Assembly: GCA_013140715.1 (NCBI GenBank)
Contig: JABFSG010000032.1
Span: forward strand, 1 to 64,000
DNA length: 64,000 nucleotides
Direction of reading: 5' to 3'
Source of the DNA: Nitrospiraceae bacterium
Lineage (GTDB): Bacteria; Nitrospirota; Nitrospiria; Nitrospirales; Nitrospiraceae
This document shows positions 15,838 through 25,438 of this stretch, in pieces. The position numbers were made by a program, and so were the translations under genes. The notes under the pieces are model-generated. The model saw nothing but the letters and a program-made list of their open reading frames with translations. It did no database searches and had not been told where the DNA came from. Position 1 is the first letter of the stretch; every line of letters starts with the position of its first letter.

Positions 15838-17988
15838 CTAACCAGCTTGGGCTTCAATCGCGCCCTGTGTTTCGGTCCGAGCAGACACCAGCTCGACTGT
15901 ATAGACTCCGACCGGTTCTTCACGTCCCTTGACCGTCATCACTCGCACCTTGCGAACCGATATACGATAGAGGACATCGGACGGTGAAACCATCGCCCCC
16001 CCTGCCAGAATCTGTTCAAGACGGGTGGCGGTCTGTTCCGTCAATAGGATCGAATGGCCCAGCGTCCTCGTAAGCCCTTGGATACGACTGGCCAGATTCA
16101 CCTGATCGCCGATCATCGTATAATCCATTTTCTTCCCTTGGGCGCCAATGTTCCCTACCAACGCCGTCCCTGTATTGATACCGATACCGTTATCAAGAAC
16201 CGGCTTCCCCTCTTTTTTCCATTTCGCTTGTAGGCCGACAAGTCTCGCTCGCATTTCCAAGGCGCACTGCACAGCGAGTTCAACATGGTCCGGTTGATCG
16301 ACCGGCGCCCCCCAAAATACGACAATCTCATCCCCAACGAATTTGTCGAGGGTGCCGTTCCACGAAAAGATTACATCGGTCATTGCACCGAGGTATTCAT
16401 TGAGTTGTTCCACCACCACTTCGGCTGATCGGTGTTCGCTGTAACTGGTAAACCCTGCAAGATCGGCAAAGAGCATCGTCAATTCCTTGCGTTCTCCCCC
16501 TAATGTCGCCTTGGAGGGCGATTTCATCAGCTCCTGCACAATCCGAGGACTCACGTAGCTGGCAAACATGACCTGAATGTCCCTGGCCTGTCGCTCTCGT
16601 AACATATAACTCAAGACTGTAGTAACCATGAAGACCAAACCCACTGTACACATGGGCATGAGGAGCGGGAGATTGAGCCGTTCGACGGCAAAGAGATATT
16701 GAATGATACCGAAGTAGGCCGCCCAGACTGACAGGACCATAACCAGCCCGTAGAGCGCACGGATCCTCGGCAGGATGACCGTCAAGACCAGACCCAACAC
16801 CACCACCACAGTGATTTCCGCCGGGCCGACCCAGATACTCGTTCTGAGAACTTGTTCGTGAATGATGTTCTCAATGACCGTGGCATTTTTCTCGACGCCA
16901 GGGAAGTTCGCCGAGAACGGTGTGCTTAATTGGTCATAGGTCCCCAGGGCTGCCGTACCGACAAGCACAACCTTCCCGGCAAAGAGTCCAGCCGGCTCAC
17001 GCCCATGCAGCACATCGGTGGCAGAAACCCAAGGAAAGCGCAGGTCTCGCCCTGCATAGTTGATGAGCATTCTGAGTTTCTGATCGGCTGGGACATGCAA
17101 GCTCCCGATCTGCACTCCTTCACCAAGAGAGAGAGCCATCTGTTCACGGGGAACTCCCAGATAGAGCCGGGCCAACTCAAGGGCAAACGATGGGTAATAG
17201 CTGTCCTGATGACGAAGAACCAGTACCTCTCGTCTGGTAATACCGTCATGATCGGGCAATCGATACACATGGCCAAGCCCCTCAGCTGCAGCGGCGAATG
17301 GAGCCAGGGGAGGCAAGAATGAATCGGCTTCATAGGGCTGCGTCTCTTGATTCCCACTCGGCCCCCTCACAAGCATAAATTCATTACGCTTCAACACCTC
17401 CGCCACAGGTTGCTCTGGCGCAAGATAACGAGATTTCCCTTGAACCTCTCCAACGAAGAAAGGCATGGCCAACACCACGGGTCCAGCCTTCTCCAGTTGC
17501 TCGGTGAATAGTCGGTCCGTCTCTGCACGGCGAAAACGCTCTGCCAGGGCCTCTGCCTCTGCCTCTGGAATGAGCCTCCGCATTCTGATCTCATCAAACC
17601 AACTACGCATGTTTTGCATAAATTGCGATTCTTCTGGTTCAGCGTAGATAACGTCGAGGCCAATGACCTTCGCCCCACCGGCCTGAATCCTTTCAACCAA
17701 TTTGGCATGAAGATCGCGGCCCCAGGGCCACCGCCCCACTTCCTTCAGGCTCTTTTCATCTACAAGTACCATGATGACATCATGACCGAGCTCTCTCTCC
17801 CCTCGTAGCTTGAACTGAAAGTCCAGCGCTAAGTTATCCAGACGAACCATCGCACTGGGACCGAACCAGGTGATCACCGCGAGCCCAATCGTAACCAGAA
17901 ATCCCAGCCCCATCCCGAGGCGAGAAATTCCCCGCAACTGGTTATCGTCCTGCTGCATAGATGGTCTCAACGGCTGCTCACGGTTCAT
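15838..17988 (-). CDS. CHASE2-domain class III adenylate/guanylate cyclase
   Basis: A 716-residue membrane protein. An N-terminal transmembrane helix (about 28-48) leads into an extracytoplasmic CHASE2 sensor (to about 395, including VLVDEKSLKEVGRWPWGRDLHAKL and GKVVLVGTAALGTYD). Three transmembrane helices (about 400-470) follow, then a class III cyclase domain. Metal-binding aspartates are in LFADLAGFT and in FVGDEIVVFWGAP, with the GIGINTGTALVGNIG motif following. It is the last of four same-strand signalling/envelope genes (21356-23053, 19728-21302, 18164-19279). The cyclic nucleotide made, cAMP or cGMP, cannot be decided here. Confidence 0.9.
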   Translation of the reverse strand: MNREQPLRPSMQQDDNQLRGISRLGMGLGFLVTIGLAVITWFGPSAMVRLDNLALDFQFKLRGERELGHDVIMVLVDEKSLKEVGRWPWGRDLHAKLVERIQAGGAKVIGLDVIYAEPEESQFMQNMRSWFDEIRMRRLIPEAEAEALAERFRRAETDRLFTEQLEKAGPVVLAMPFFVGEVQGKSRYLAPEQPVAEVLKRNEFMLVRGPSGNQETQPYEADSFLPPLAPFAAAAEGLGHVYRLPDHDGITRREVLVLRHQDSYYPSFALELARLYLGVPREQMALSLGEGVQIGSLHVPADQKLRMLINYAGRDLRFPWVSATDVLHGREPAGLFAGKVVLVGTAALGTYDQLSTPFSANFPGVEKNATVIENIIHEQVLRTSIWVGPAEITVVVVLGLVLTVILPRIRALYGLVMVLSVWAAYFGIIQYLFAVERLNLPLLMPMCTVGLVFMVTTVLSYMLRERQARDIQVMFASYVSPRIVQELMKSPSKATLGGERKELTMLFADLAGFTSYSEHRSAEVVVEQLNEYLGAMTDVIFSWNGTLDKFVGDEIVVFWGAPVDQPDHVELAVQCALEMRARLVGLQAKWKKEGKPVLDNGIGINTGTALVGNIGAQGKKMDYTMIGDQVNLASRIQGLTRTLGHSILLTEQTATRLEQILAGGAMVSPSDVLYRISVRKVRVMTVKGREEPVGVYTVELVSARTETQGAIEAQAG

Positions 17989-18105
17989 ACGTTACACCCT
18001 TCGTCAATTAGCCCATTCTGCCTGGATACGTTGAGGGAACAAGAAAATTGTGGAGACCGCACACGCAATTCCCTCTCAAGTCGTGTGTGCACCCCCTGAA
18101 AACAC

Positions 18106-18137
18106 AGCGGCCCTTGACCAAAAGGCCAAGGGCCGCT
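18106..18137. terminator. Hairpin terminator between FecR-domain and cyclase genes
   Basis: AGCGGCCCTTG (18106-18116) pairs perfectly with CAAGGGCCGCT (18127-18137). On the minus strand it starts 26 bp past the FecR gene stop and is followed by GTGTTTTC. It probably ends the upstream transcript and separates the cyclase gene. Confidence 0.65.
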
Positions 18138-18163
18138 CAGAACCTATCGAACGCTTCTATTGA

Positions 18164-19279
18164 TTAATCCTTATATCCATTATGGCCATGCCCACTGTTA
18201 CTTCCACTCCCAGATCCGCTGCTTCCGCTATTTCCCTTCTCGGCCCCCTCTCCCGCATCAGTAAAAACCGCCGGTGGGCTCGCGACCACCGGCATTGCCG
18301 CCGAAACGGTATTTCCAGAACTTGTGCTGGAGAGCCCATAAGTGTTCTTATCACTTTTGGCACTATCGTGATTCGTTTTGCCATGAAACTCGGATAGACC
18401 CATCAAAGTTGCATGGGCGTTGGCAAGATGGCGGGCATGATCTTCCGGATGCAGGGCCTGTGTCGGCAGTTCGTCCGATAACGCCTCTCGCAACATTGTA
18501 TTCTCCACAGAGAGGATCGCCCGGGCTAAACCACGGCGCGACGAGGGCTCGTTGATTGTCGCATCTTGGTGTGATGTTTCTCTTTTCCCCTCGTGGCGAT
18601 CCACAAGCTTCACTCCATGAGTATCCCTCTTCGCAACGTGAGCTGGCTCGGACTGGGTACTAGTGTTGACGCCAAGCCCATGTATGGCTGGAATCGACGG
18701 AGCCATTCCGTGCTCGGCCATAGAGAACTGTCCTGGATCGACGGCCACCGTCACCCCTCCGGACGTGAAATCCACGCGGCCGGATTCGCCGATGTTGATA
18801 ATGCCCGACTGACCGTTTTCGTGCCAGACAGAGAAGTACGTGCCGCGAGCGGCAGCCACCGCCGACGGAGTATGGACTTCAAACCGTGAGCCATTCGATT
18901 TGAATACCTTGCTCACCAGCGCCCTGACTTGGCCCTGCACAACCCTCACCACGGATCGCCGAACGTTGGCTTCAGGATTGTAGATGTACTCAGTGATCTC
19001 TACACGGCTGTTCTCCCCTACGGTCAAGACGCTGTCGTCCTGAAAGAAGGCTTTGGTCCGAGACTCTTTATCCGTCTGAATCACATCCTTAAAGAGCACC
19101 TCGTCGTGCAACTTAACCGGAAACACGCGAGCCTCTCCCGAATGTGTCACGCTGACTTTACCCATTACAGCCGTATAGACGCCGATGCCGCCGGAAGCCG
19201 ATTCTTCCGCAAACACGATCGACGGACTCAGCATTAGGGCACCAGCAACGAGGCTCATGGTGAATCGTTGTCTCCTCAT
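18164..19279 (-). CDS. Exported FecR-domain protein with a Gly/Ser/His tail
   Basis: A 371-residue periplasmic protein. The start at 19279 follows GGGAGGAA. The signal peptide is about residues 1-22 (..PSIVFAEE). The FecR domain occupies about residues 30-180 (GKVSVTHSGEARVFPVKLHDEVLFKDVIQTDKESRTKAFFQDDSVLTVGENSRVEI, then SRFEVHTPSAVAAARGTYFSVW). The remainder is a low-complexity region with a final SGSSGSGSGSNSGHGHNGYK-type tail. There is no N-terminal anti-sigma domain, so this is the stand-alone extracytoplasmic FecR type, not a ferric-citrate regulator. It lies between a TPR/barrel gene and a CHASE2 cyclase gene, an association I know from other genomes as a cell-envelope module of unknown function. 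Confidence 0.8.
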   Translation of the reverse strand: MRRQRFTMSLVAGALMLSPSIVFAEESASGGIGVYTAVMGKVSVTHSGEARVFPVKLHDEVLFKDVIQTDKESRTKAFFQDDSVLTVGENSRVEITEYIYNPEANVRRSVVRVVQGQVRALVSKVFKSNGSRFEVHTPSAVAAARGTYFSVWHENGQSGIINIGESGRVDFTSGGVTVAVDPGQFSMAEHGMAPSIPAIHGLGVNTSTQSEPAHVAKRDTHGVKLVDRHEGKRETSHQDATINEPSSRRGLARAILSVENTMLREALSDELPTQALHPEDHARHLANAHATLMGLSEFHGKTNHDSAKSDKNTYGLSSTSSGNTVSAAMPVVASPPAVFTDAGEGAEKGNSGSSGSGSGSNSGHGHNGYKD

Positions 19280-19727
19280 ACGTTCCTCCCAGATATTGGT
19301 CAACCCCTCCGTGTCATCCCTTAGGAAGGGCACAAACCGTACCGTGAGGCCCGACGAGCATGCTGATTTTCAAGCCTTTGATATCAGCCGACTTCTAAGC
19401 AGTGGCATATTTCAGACCCCTTCTAAAGGGTTATACCTTCTCAATACTTCACTTGATGTGATGCCGTATTACGGCCTTGATCATGACAAAAAGCGGCATG
19501 ATCTTTCAGAGGAATGGACTAGAAGAGGTCTGACAGGCTGCGGAAAGGCTCTGTGCGCACACCAGGATGTCATTGGCCTGTAGTAGGCCTTGGGCAATAC
19601 GAGCATACCGCGCAGGATGCTCAAGGCCGTCCAGCAAGGCCGCAGCGAGCGGAGAGGCGAGGCGTACGCTTCGGTACGTTGAGCTTCTGAGCGGCGTGAG
19701 AACGCCTCTGGCGTATTCAGCATCCTG
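19280..19727. other. Intergenic stretch with a family A repeat
   Basis: The right third is the family A repeat at 19614-19726. The part next to the FecR-domain gene (19280-19613) presumably holds its promoter, but I see no convincing box or coding frame. Confidence 0.55.
19614..19726 (-). repeat. Family A palindromic repeat, full copy
   Basis: The ends AGGATGCTC (19614-19622) and TTCAGCATCCT (19716-19726) are inverted. The inner hairpin GGCGTACGCTTCGGTACG matches the GGCGTACC..GGGTACG core of the other copies. The left (TGCTGAA) end faces the TPR/barrel gene, and TAG of its stop codon (19728-19730) continues directly into CAGGATGCTGAA. Confidence 0.85.
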
Positions 19728-21302
19728 CTAGAAGCGTCCGCTCAGCGTGAGAGAGTAGATATGACGGGAGTAGTCAAAGAATTTGATGTTGGATTGGTCT
19801 CTGACGTAGTTGTATTCCGCCGTGATCGAGAGCCAGTCTGTGACGGGACGCCCGACGGAGCCCGTCAAAAATAGAATGTTGTCGTGGCGCACGGTGGTCC
19901 CAGTGGTTGAAAGCGAGCTGGGATTATCGTACTGCTGGCGATAGTAATCGAGGGCGAAGTTCGGTCTCAACGTCATAACATCTGGTAACCCCAGCCCTGC
20001 CGAAAAACGGTGACCCTTGTAGGCCCAATCGGAGTTCGACGGTACGCCGGGACTGGCCACGACTGGATTCCCTCCACCGGTTCGATCCATGTCGAACGTG
20101 TATCCAACCCGCACGTGGCCTGTTCCATTGGAAAAATAGGCATACTGGGTAACACCTCCGAGCCAGTTTTTCCCGTCGCGGAATGAGTTATTGGCAAACC
20201 GATCGTTCTGAAAGTCTTTGTTTTGATATCGAAACTGCAGCTGCGTAAAGTAGCTGTTTCCCTCTGCAATCGTAACAATAGGCTGAACGGCATGTGTGAT
20301 GAGGAACGGCTGGTTTCCCACCTGAACATAGTCGAACGCGTACTGCATTCTTGCCTGGACAGGACCGATCTTCCGCTGCACGAAGACTGAGGGTGAATGG
20401 TCTTGCACATCGAAGGCCGTCAGCTCATGGTGAAAACTTTGATAGAACCCATAGGTCATTCCGGCCGTCCAGTCATCGGTTTGTAACGGCCGATACTCGC
20501 CTCGCGCATAGATTGCCGTTCGAAAATCATCCTTTTGAGAAATACTCGATGTACCGCCGGGCGGCTGTGTCCCGATCGGGAGTAGTACAACGTTACTGTC
20601 GTATTGGCCGCTGATACTCAAATTCAGATTCCATTGCTTGGGGCCTTTGGGGACTGCCGCCCGCTGCTGAAGAATCGCTTTCGCTGAACGTGCCAATTCC
20701 GATTCCGGCTCGCCCGACTCGATCGCGGCATTAAGCTCTTTCTGCGCCTGATCGATCAAGCCCCGTTGATAATAGGAAATGCCGCTGTAATACCGCGCCG
20801 AGGGCGTGAGATCGGGGCTGAGCGCCATGGCGCGAGAAAAGAGTTCTGGCGCCTGAATGAAGGACTTGAGTTCTTGTGCGACAAGTCCCTGGTAGAAATA
20901 CACCATCGGATTCTTGGGATCGAGTTGCTCAGCATGTCGAAGGGCATCGAGCGCTTCGTGATACTTGCCTTGCTGGCTCCTCGCCACACCCAGTCCCAGC
21001 CAGGAAGGCGCCGCCTTGGCGTCGGACTGGATATTTTTTTCAAACAAGGATTCAGCTTCGCGATATCGCTTGAGCCGCAGATAGGTTTGTCCGAGATAGT
21101 CTGTAGATTCGGGGTCGCCCGGCTTTGCTTCCCGCGCCCGTTCAAACATCTGAGCCGCCAGTTCGTAATGCCCGCGTCCGAACTCGGCGATCCCCTTCGA
21201 CATACTGAAATCGTAGGTCTCATGCGGGACCTGGCCCCATGAAAGTGCGACCACGCCTAGAACGCTCAGGAAGATGCTCAACAGCAAACATGAAAATCGC
21301 AC
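19728..21302 (-). CDS. TPR protein with a C-terminal outer-membrane beta-barrel
   Basis: A 524-residue exported protein starting with GTG at 21302 after AGAGGGAC. The signal peptide is residues 1-23. TPR repeats cover about 30-215 (for example ESTDYLGQTYLRLKRYREAESLFEKN, APSWLGLGVARSQQGKYHEALDALRHAEQLDP). The C-terminal half (from about 235, LNLSISGQYDSNVVLLPIG) alternates strands and ends in LTLSGRF, a barrel C-terminus. The layout resembles the surface-lipoprotein-assembly-modifier/TPR-barrel class of exporters. It lies 53 bp after the histidine kinase gene and before the FecR gene. The stop codon merges with a family A repeat. Confidence 0.8.
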   Translation of the reverse strand: MRFSCLLLSIFLSVLGVVALSWGQVPHETYDFSMSKGIAEFGRGHYELAAQMFERAREAKPGDPESTDYLGQTYLRLKRYREAESLFEKNIQSDAKAAPSWLGLGVARSQQGKYHEALDALRHAEQLDPKNPMVYFYQGLVAQELKSFIQAPELFSRAMALSPDLTPSARYYSGISYYQRGLIDQAQKELNAAIESGEPESELARSAKAILQQRAAVPKGPKQWNLNLSISGQYDSNVVLLPIGTQPPGGTSSISQKDDFRTAIYARGEYRPLQTDDWTAGMTYGFYQSFHHELTAFDVQDHSPSVFVQRKIGPVQARMQYAFDYVQVGNQPFLITHAVQPIVTIAEGNSYFTQLQFRYQNKDFQNDRFANNSFRDGKNWLGGVTQYAYFSNGTGHVRVGYTFDMDRTGGGNPVVASPGVPSNSDWAYKGHRFSAGLGLPDVMTLRPNFALDYYRQQYDNPSSLSTTGTTVRHDNILFLTGSVGRPVTDWLSITAEYNYVRDQSNIKFFDYSRHIYSLTLSGRF

Positions 21303-21355
21303 CGGTCCCTCTTTTCAACGGCCATCTCAACCTCGCGGGCCAGATCGAGCAGCAT

Positions 21356-23053
21356 TCACAGAGGCAACGTACACGTGGCTGCCGAGGATTTCTCCATCCC
21401 ATCGAGGCTCTGCCTGATACGGCGAAGCAGGGTGTCCGAAGTGAACGGTTTTTGTAGAAAGTTCGTCTTCCCCGCCATTCCCTCCGAAGATATTTCGGTT
21501 TCGTCCGGATAGCCAGAGACAAATAGAACCCGCATGGACGGGCGGTGGAGAGCTACGCGACGCGCCAGTTCACGGCCATTCATCATAGGCATGACAATAT
21601 CGGTGACAAGCAGGTGGATAGGCTCGGAGGATTCGCGGCAGATCCGCAACGCCTCTTCTCCATTTCCCACCGGCAAGACCCTGTAACCGCTGGCTTGCAA
21701 GACGCCGCATTCGAGGCTGCGCACCTGCTCCTCGTCATCGACCACGAGAATGGTCTCAGACCCCTGTACGCACGTCGACCCCAGCTCCGTGACGACCACA
21801 CCAGGATCCGGCACCTCGACCTGCGGCAAGTAGATTTTAAACGTGGTCCCGCACCCCACTGCACTGGAGACAGCCACATGGCCGCGGCTCTGCTTCACGA
21901 TCCCGTAGACAATGGACAACCCCAAGCCGGTTCCTTTGCCGGGAGCTTTTGTGGTAAAGAATGGCTCGAACAATTTGGCCAACGTCGTCTCATCCATACC
22001 GCTCCCCGTATCGTTGACTGAAAGACAAACGTAGCGGCCGGGTTGCAGATCGGCTGATTGGCTCGCATACAGGTCGTCCAACTCGACATTGCCTGTCTCG
22101 ATCGTCAGTGACCCCTCCCCCAACATGGCATCTCGAGCGTTCACCGAGAGGTTCATGAGTACCTGTTCAATCTGACCGGGATCGGCTTTAATCCAACCAA
22201 GATTCGGATCGAGCTTCGTAAGCAGATTTACATCTTCCCCGATGAGCCGCTTCAGCATTTTCTCGAGATTGGAAACGAGCTCGTTCAAGTTGACGACTCG
22301 CGGTTCCAGAACCTGCTTGCGACTGAATGCCAGCAATTGCTTGGTCAGGCCTGATGCCCGCTGGGCGGCTTTCAATATTTCTTCAGCGTACATTCTTCCG
22401 ACAGCCGAGGGATCCAACGAGCTGACGATCATTTCACTGAAGCCCTGCATGACTGTCAGCAGATTGTTGAAATCGTGCGCGACACCTCCTGCCAACCTGC
22501 CCATGGCCTCCATCTTCTGCGACTGCTGCAACTGAATGTCCTTCAGACGTATCGCTTCTGCGTTGTCCGTCTGTTCGATAGCCGCGGCGGCAATTGAGGC
22601 GATAACGACCAAGATGTCCAGATCGTCACGGTTGATCTGACCGGTAGCCTTGTTCAGCACCTCCATCACGCCGATAGGAGCTCCGCCGTGACGCATGAGC
22701 GGCACGACGATCATATCCCGTGATTGATAGCCTGTAAGGCGGTCGGTAGCTGAAAAATGTCTTGGGTCTTGCTGCACGGCGGGAATAATTTCTGGATTGC
22801 CGCTGGAAAACACAGCACCGGCAATCCCTTCGTCCCAGGGTATTGACGTTCCACACAGCTGCTCGGCGCTCTCACCGACCACATAGCGGAAAATGAGCTG
22901 TTTAGTTTTCGCATCAGCGAGCAGGATGGATCCGGCATCCTCTCCAATAGTCTCTAGGGCAGTGTGGAGTACCTGTCGCACCATATCGTCGACATTCGTA
23001 TATTGGAAGAGTGTTTCACTGAGATGGCGAATGGATTCCAGTGTCGACGACAT
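21356..23053 (-). CDS. Cytoplasmic GAF hybrid histidine kinase with receiver domain
   Basis: A 565-residue sensor kinase. AAGGAAGAG precedes the ATG at 23053. The GAF domain is at about 15-160. The HisKA H-box is GGVAHDFNNLLTVMQG with phospho-accepting His193. The ATPase motifs are N (NLSVNARDAM), G1 (NDTGSGMDE), F and G2 (FEPFFTTKAPGKGTGLGLSIV). A C-terminal receiver domain has Asp485 (LLVTDIVMP) and Lys534 (FLQKPFT). There is no transmembrane helix, so the signal is probably sensed in the cytoplasm by the GAF domain. A separate response regulator is not adjacent. The TPR/barrel gene follows at 53 bp. Confidence 0.9.
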   Translation of the reverse strand: MSSTLESIRHLSETLFQYTNVDDMVRQVLHTALETIGEDAGSILLADAKTKQLIFRYVVGESAEQLCGTSIPWDEGIAGAVFSSGNPEIIPAVQQDPRHFSATDRLTGYQSRDMIVVPLMRHGGAPIGVMEVLNKATGQINRDDLDILVVIASIAAAAIEQTDNAEAIRLKDIQLQQSQKMEAMGRLAGGVAHDFNNLLTVMQGFSEMIVSSLDPSAVGRMYAEEILKAAQRASGLTKQLLAFSRKQVLEPRVVNLNELVSNLEKMLKRLIGEDVNLLTKLDPNLGWIKADPGQIEQVLMNLSVNARDAMLGEGSLTIETGNVELDDLYASQSADLQPGRYVCLSVNDTGSGMDETTLAKLFEPFFTTKAPGKGTGLGLSIVYGIVKQSRGHVAVSSAVGCGTTFKIYLPQVEVPDPGVVVTELGSTCVQGSETILVVDDEEQVRSLECGVLQASGYRVLPVGNGEEALRICRESSEPIHLLVTDIVMPMMNGRELARRVALHRPSMRVLFVSGYPDETEISSEGMAGKTNFLQKPFTSDTLLRRIRQSLDGMEKSSAATCTLPL

Positions 23054-23294
23054 CGGACTCTTCCTTGCCGGTTACGAAGCAGGCGGCCAGTCAATCAATC
23101 AAGGTTCACGTATGGGTATACCGTCACAACGGCGTCTGACCAAGCAAAAACACGTAATTTAACAGGGCATTGAGTGTCAGGTCCCCAACAGGGGTGAGTG
23201 ATAAAAGCCGATGAAGACCCTGATAATCGGGAACCACTTGTATGCTACACTCGCACGGGTCCGTGTTTGCGAACACGAACGGAGCATAATCGTG

Positions 23295-24191
23295 ATGGGG
23301 CAATCTCCAGGGATCGGATTCGTAGGGGTTGGGCGGATGGGGGCCAACATGGCCCGGCGCTTGAGGGATCGACAGGAAACAGTCGTGGCCGTCTACGACA
23401 AAGCCCACGCGAGGGCCGCCGATCTTGCTGTTGAGTTAGCTTGTGAAGCGGCTGTGACTCCTGCCCGCGTTGCGGAAGTTTCGGATGTCATTTTCACAGT
23501 CGTGTCCGATGACGAAGCAATGCGCCAGATCTTTTCCGCAACTGATCGAGAAAGTCTTCTTCAACATGCCAAAAACCGCCTTTTCGTAAACTGCGCTACC
23601 CTCTCGCCGGCTGTGCATATCGACGTCGAAGCTCTGGTCACGCAACGTGGAGGCAAGAGCCTTGAAGCCTGCATGGCCAGCAGTATAACCCAGGCGCGGC
23701 AAGGCACCCTCTACCTCATGTGCGGCGGGCATCCAGATGTCTACGAGTCGGCGAAGCCGCTGTTAGAAAAATTGAGCGCTCACCTGCGCTATATCGGATC
23801 TGCAGGGGAGGCAGCGAAGGTCAAAGCCCTCGTCAACATGGTGATGAATTGCAATACGGCGGCCCTGGCAGAAGGGCTCGGACTTGGAGCGGCACTTGGT
23901 CTCGATCTGACGATGTTGCGAGAGATCTTCGCTCAAACAGGAGCCGCATCGCGTGTGTTAGAGACCGACGGTGAGGACATGCAGAATCGTTCCCATGACT
24001 GTTACTTCTCTGCCGCCCATGCAGCCAAGGACTCCGGCATCGCCCTTTCGCTAGCAAAGACCGTCGGTCTGACGGTCCCGCTCGCTCAAGCGACCTACGA
24101 TCAATACCTTCGGCTTGTCGCACTCGGCAAAGGGGAGCTAGACAAATCCGCCCTCTCTGAACTCACCTTCAAAGACCGAAGCTCCCAATAG
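23295..24191 (+). CDS. NAD(P)-dependent beta-hydroxyacid dehydrogenase family protein
   Basis: A 298-residue protein of the 3-hydroxyisobutyrate dehydrogenase superfamily. I chose the ATG at 23295 (GGAGC upstream) because the Rossmann motif GFVGVGRMGANMARRL follows after seven residues. The substrate-binding region has MASSITQARQGTLYLMCGG where the family normally has (M)DAPVSGG. The catalytic lysine region reads GEAAKVKALVNMVMNCN, with Lys in the expected position. The variant MASSI segment suggests a non-classical substrate, perhaps of the GLYR1/succinic semialdehyde reductase type. The substrate cannot be named. Confidence 0.8.
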   Translation: MGQSPGIGFVGVGRMGANMARRLRDRQETVVAVYDKAHARAADLAVELACEAAVTPARVAEVSDVIFTVVSDDEAMRQIFSATDRESLLQHAKNRLFVNCATLSPAVHIDVEALVTQRGGKSLEACMASSITQARQGTLYLMCGGHPDVYESAKPLLEKLSAHLRYIGSAGEAAKVKALVNMVMNCNTAALAEGLGLGAALGLDLTMLREIFAQTGAASRVLETDGEDMQNRSHDCYFSAAHAAKDSGIALSLAKTVGLTVPLAQATYDQYLRLVALGKGELDKSALSELTFKDRSSQ

Positions 24192-24210
24192 CCCGCACGA
24201 TACAATCGGG

Positions 24211-24287
24211 ACTGGTTGATCAGGTTCATCTGGTCTGTCCGGTTTATCTGGTTAGTTTCGTTCAACCAAACAAACCAAATAAACAAG
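24211..24287. repeat. Repeat C (second copy)
   Basis: Units such as TTCATCTGGT, CTGTCCGGTT, TATCTGGTTAG are followed by the inverted array AACCAAACAAACCAAATAAA. It is the same family as 12767-12826, again starting 20 bp after a plus-strand stop, and lies between convergent genes. Confidence 0.65.
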
Positions 24288-24317
24288 CCGAGTCTCGCGC
24301 GTCACCATTCGGCCGGT

Positions 24318-24773
24318 TCACCGCTTCTCAAAGGGAAGTTCGGACCTCTGACTAGCTGGGAAATAGGTCCACCGCTTCTGCTCGTTCTCATCGAAACTGC
24401 CGAGGAAGGTCACATATCGGTCGAGGGTGCGAAACTCAGCGAGCGTGATGGTGCAGTGAAAGGGATCGACAACGCGAGCATCGAATTGGCCCACCACATA
24501 AAGCAAGCCCGCTCCCGCCTGGTAGAGATTTCGTCGACTGACATACCCAGTATTGGGGAACAGCGTCTCCTCAATCGAGCAACCAGCAGGCCCTTTGAGT
24601 GCAAGCCGAAGATTGTGCCGAGAGAGGAACATATCCGTGGCGACTCTGGTGACCGTCAGACGCACCTGATCGGTCGAGAATTCAACAGAAGCCGGCTCCG
24701 GCTCATCGCTGTTGCAGGCCACCAGAAAGAGCAAGAGGACGGCCAAAAACCCTGCCAGATACGCCCGATTCAC
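24318..24773 (-). CDS. Hypothetical lipoprotein
   Basis: A 151-residue protein with a lipobox (LFLVACNSDE, Cys20). The mature part (VRLTVTRVATDMFLSRHNLRLAL, TITLAEFRTLDRYVTF) looks like a small beta-rich domain; I do not recognise it. The start ATG overlaps the stop of the GlcG-like gene (ATGA at 24770-24773), so the two are translationally coupled. Confidence 0.6.
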   Translation of the reverse strand: MNRAYLAGFLAVLLLFLVACNSDEPEPASVEFSTDQVRLTVTRVATDMFLSRHNLRLALKGPAGCSIEETLFPNTGYVSRRNLYQAGAGLLYVVGQFDARVVDPFHCTITLAEFRTLDRYVTFLGSFDENEQKRWTYFPASQRSELPFEKR

Positions 24774-25321
24774 TTGGTTGCTGGAACCTTCTGCCCTGCG
24801 CCAATCGCATTCAGCCCCGCTTGAGCGCAGGCATCGTCGAGGTGCGCACCTGGTGCCCCGCCAACGCCGATTCCTCCGACAATCTCACCGTTGAACTCAA
24901 TCGGGAGTCCGCCACCAAGTATCAACACCTGATCGTTCATCTCACGCAGAGCTTGCAGGGTGGGGACCTTATTGATCAGCTCCGCCACCTCGGTCGTTGG
25001 ACGGCGGAGACTCGCCGCTGTATAGGCCTTCTTCCTGCTACTGTCGACCGTATGAGGGCCGGCTCCATCGGCTCTTACCATAGCGCGAAGTACCCCGGCC
25101 CGATCCACAACCGACACGCTTACCCTATAACCATCCTTGATGCATGCATCCAACGATGCCTGAATCGCCTTAACGGTATGGCCTATCGGCAAGACCGCCT
25201 CTCGCGGCAATTCATCAAAAGCCTGTATCGTATAGGGCGTCAATATCATGAATGCCGATGCGATCATGAGCCGATATGCCACTGGCACAGAACGGTTCTG
25301 ATGTGGATGAACAGGTGCCAT
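24770..25321 (-). CDS. Exported GlcG/HbpS-family protein (DUF336)
   Basis: A 183-residue protein. AGGAGA precedes the ATG at 25321. A hydrophobic N-terminal segment (LMIASAFMILTPYTIQAFD) is likely a signal peptide. The GlcG fold motifs are VSVSVVDRAGVLRAMVRADGA, SRKKAYTAASLRRPT, LILGGGLPIEFNGEIVGGIGVGGAPGAHLDDACAQAG. Members bind haem or act as stress chaperones, and some are found beside oxidoreductases. It is coupled to a downstream lipoprotein gene. Confidence 0.85.
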   Translation of the reverse strand: MAPVHPHQNRSVPVAYRLMIASAFMILTPYTIQAFDELPREAVLPIGHTVKAIQASLDACIKDGYRVSVSVVDRAGVLRAMVRADGAGPHTVDSSRKKAYTAASLRRPTTEVAELINKVPTLQALREMNDQVLILGGGLPIEFNGEIVGGIGVGGAPGAHLDDACAQAGLNAIGAGQKVPATK

Positions 25322-25438
25322 CGGATGTCTCCTGGTTAAAAATGAAAGATGTAGAGTAAGGAGCGTACGAAGGCGAGAGAGGGCCTGTCAAGGGACGACT
25401 ATGGGCGAGAGTTCAGGAGGAAATGGAGCGCGCGGTCC

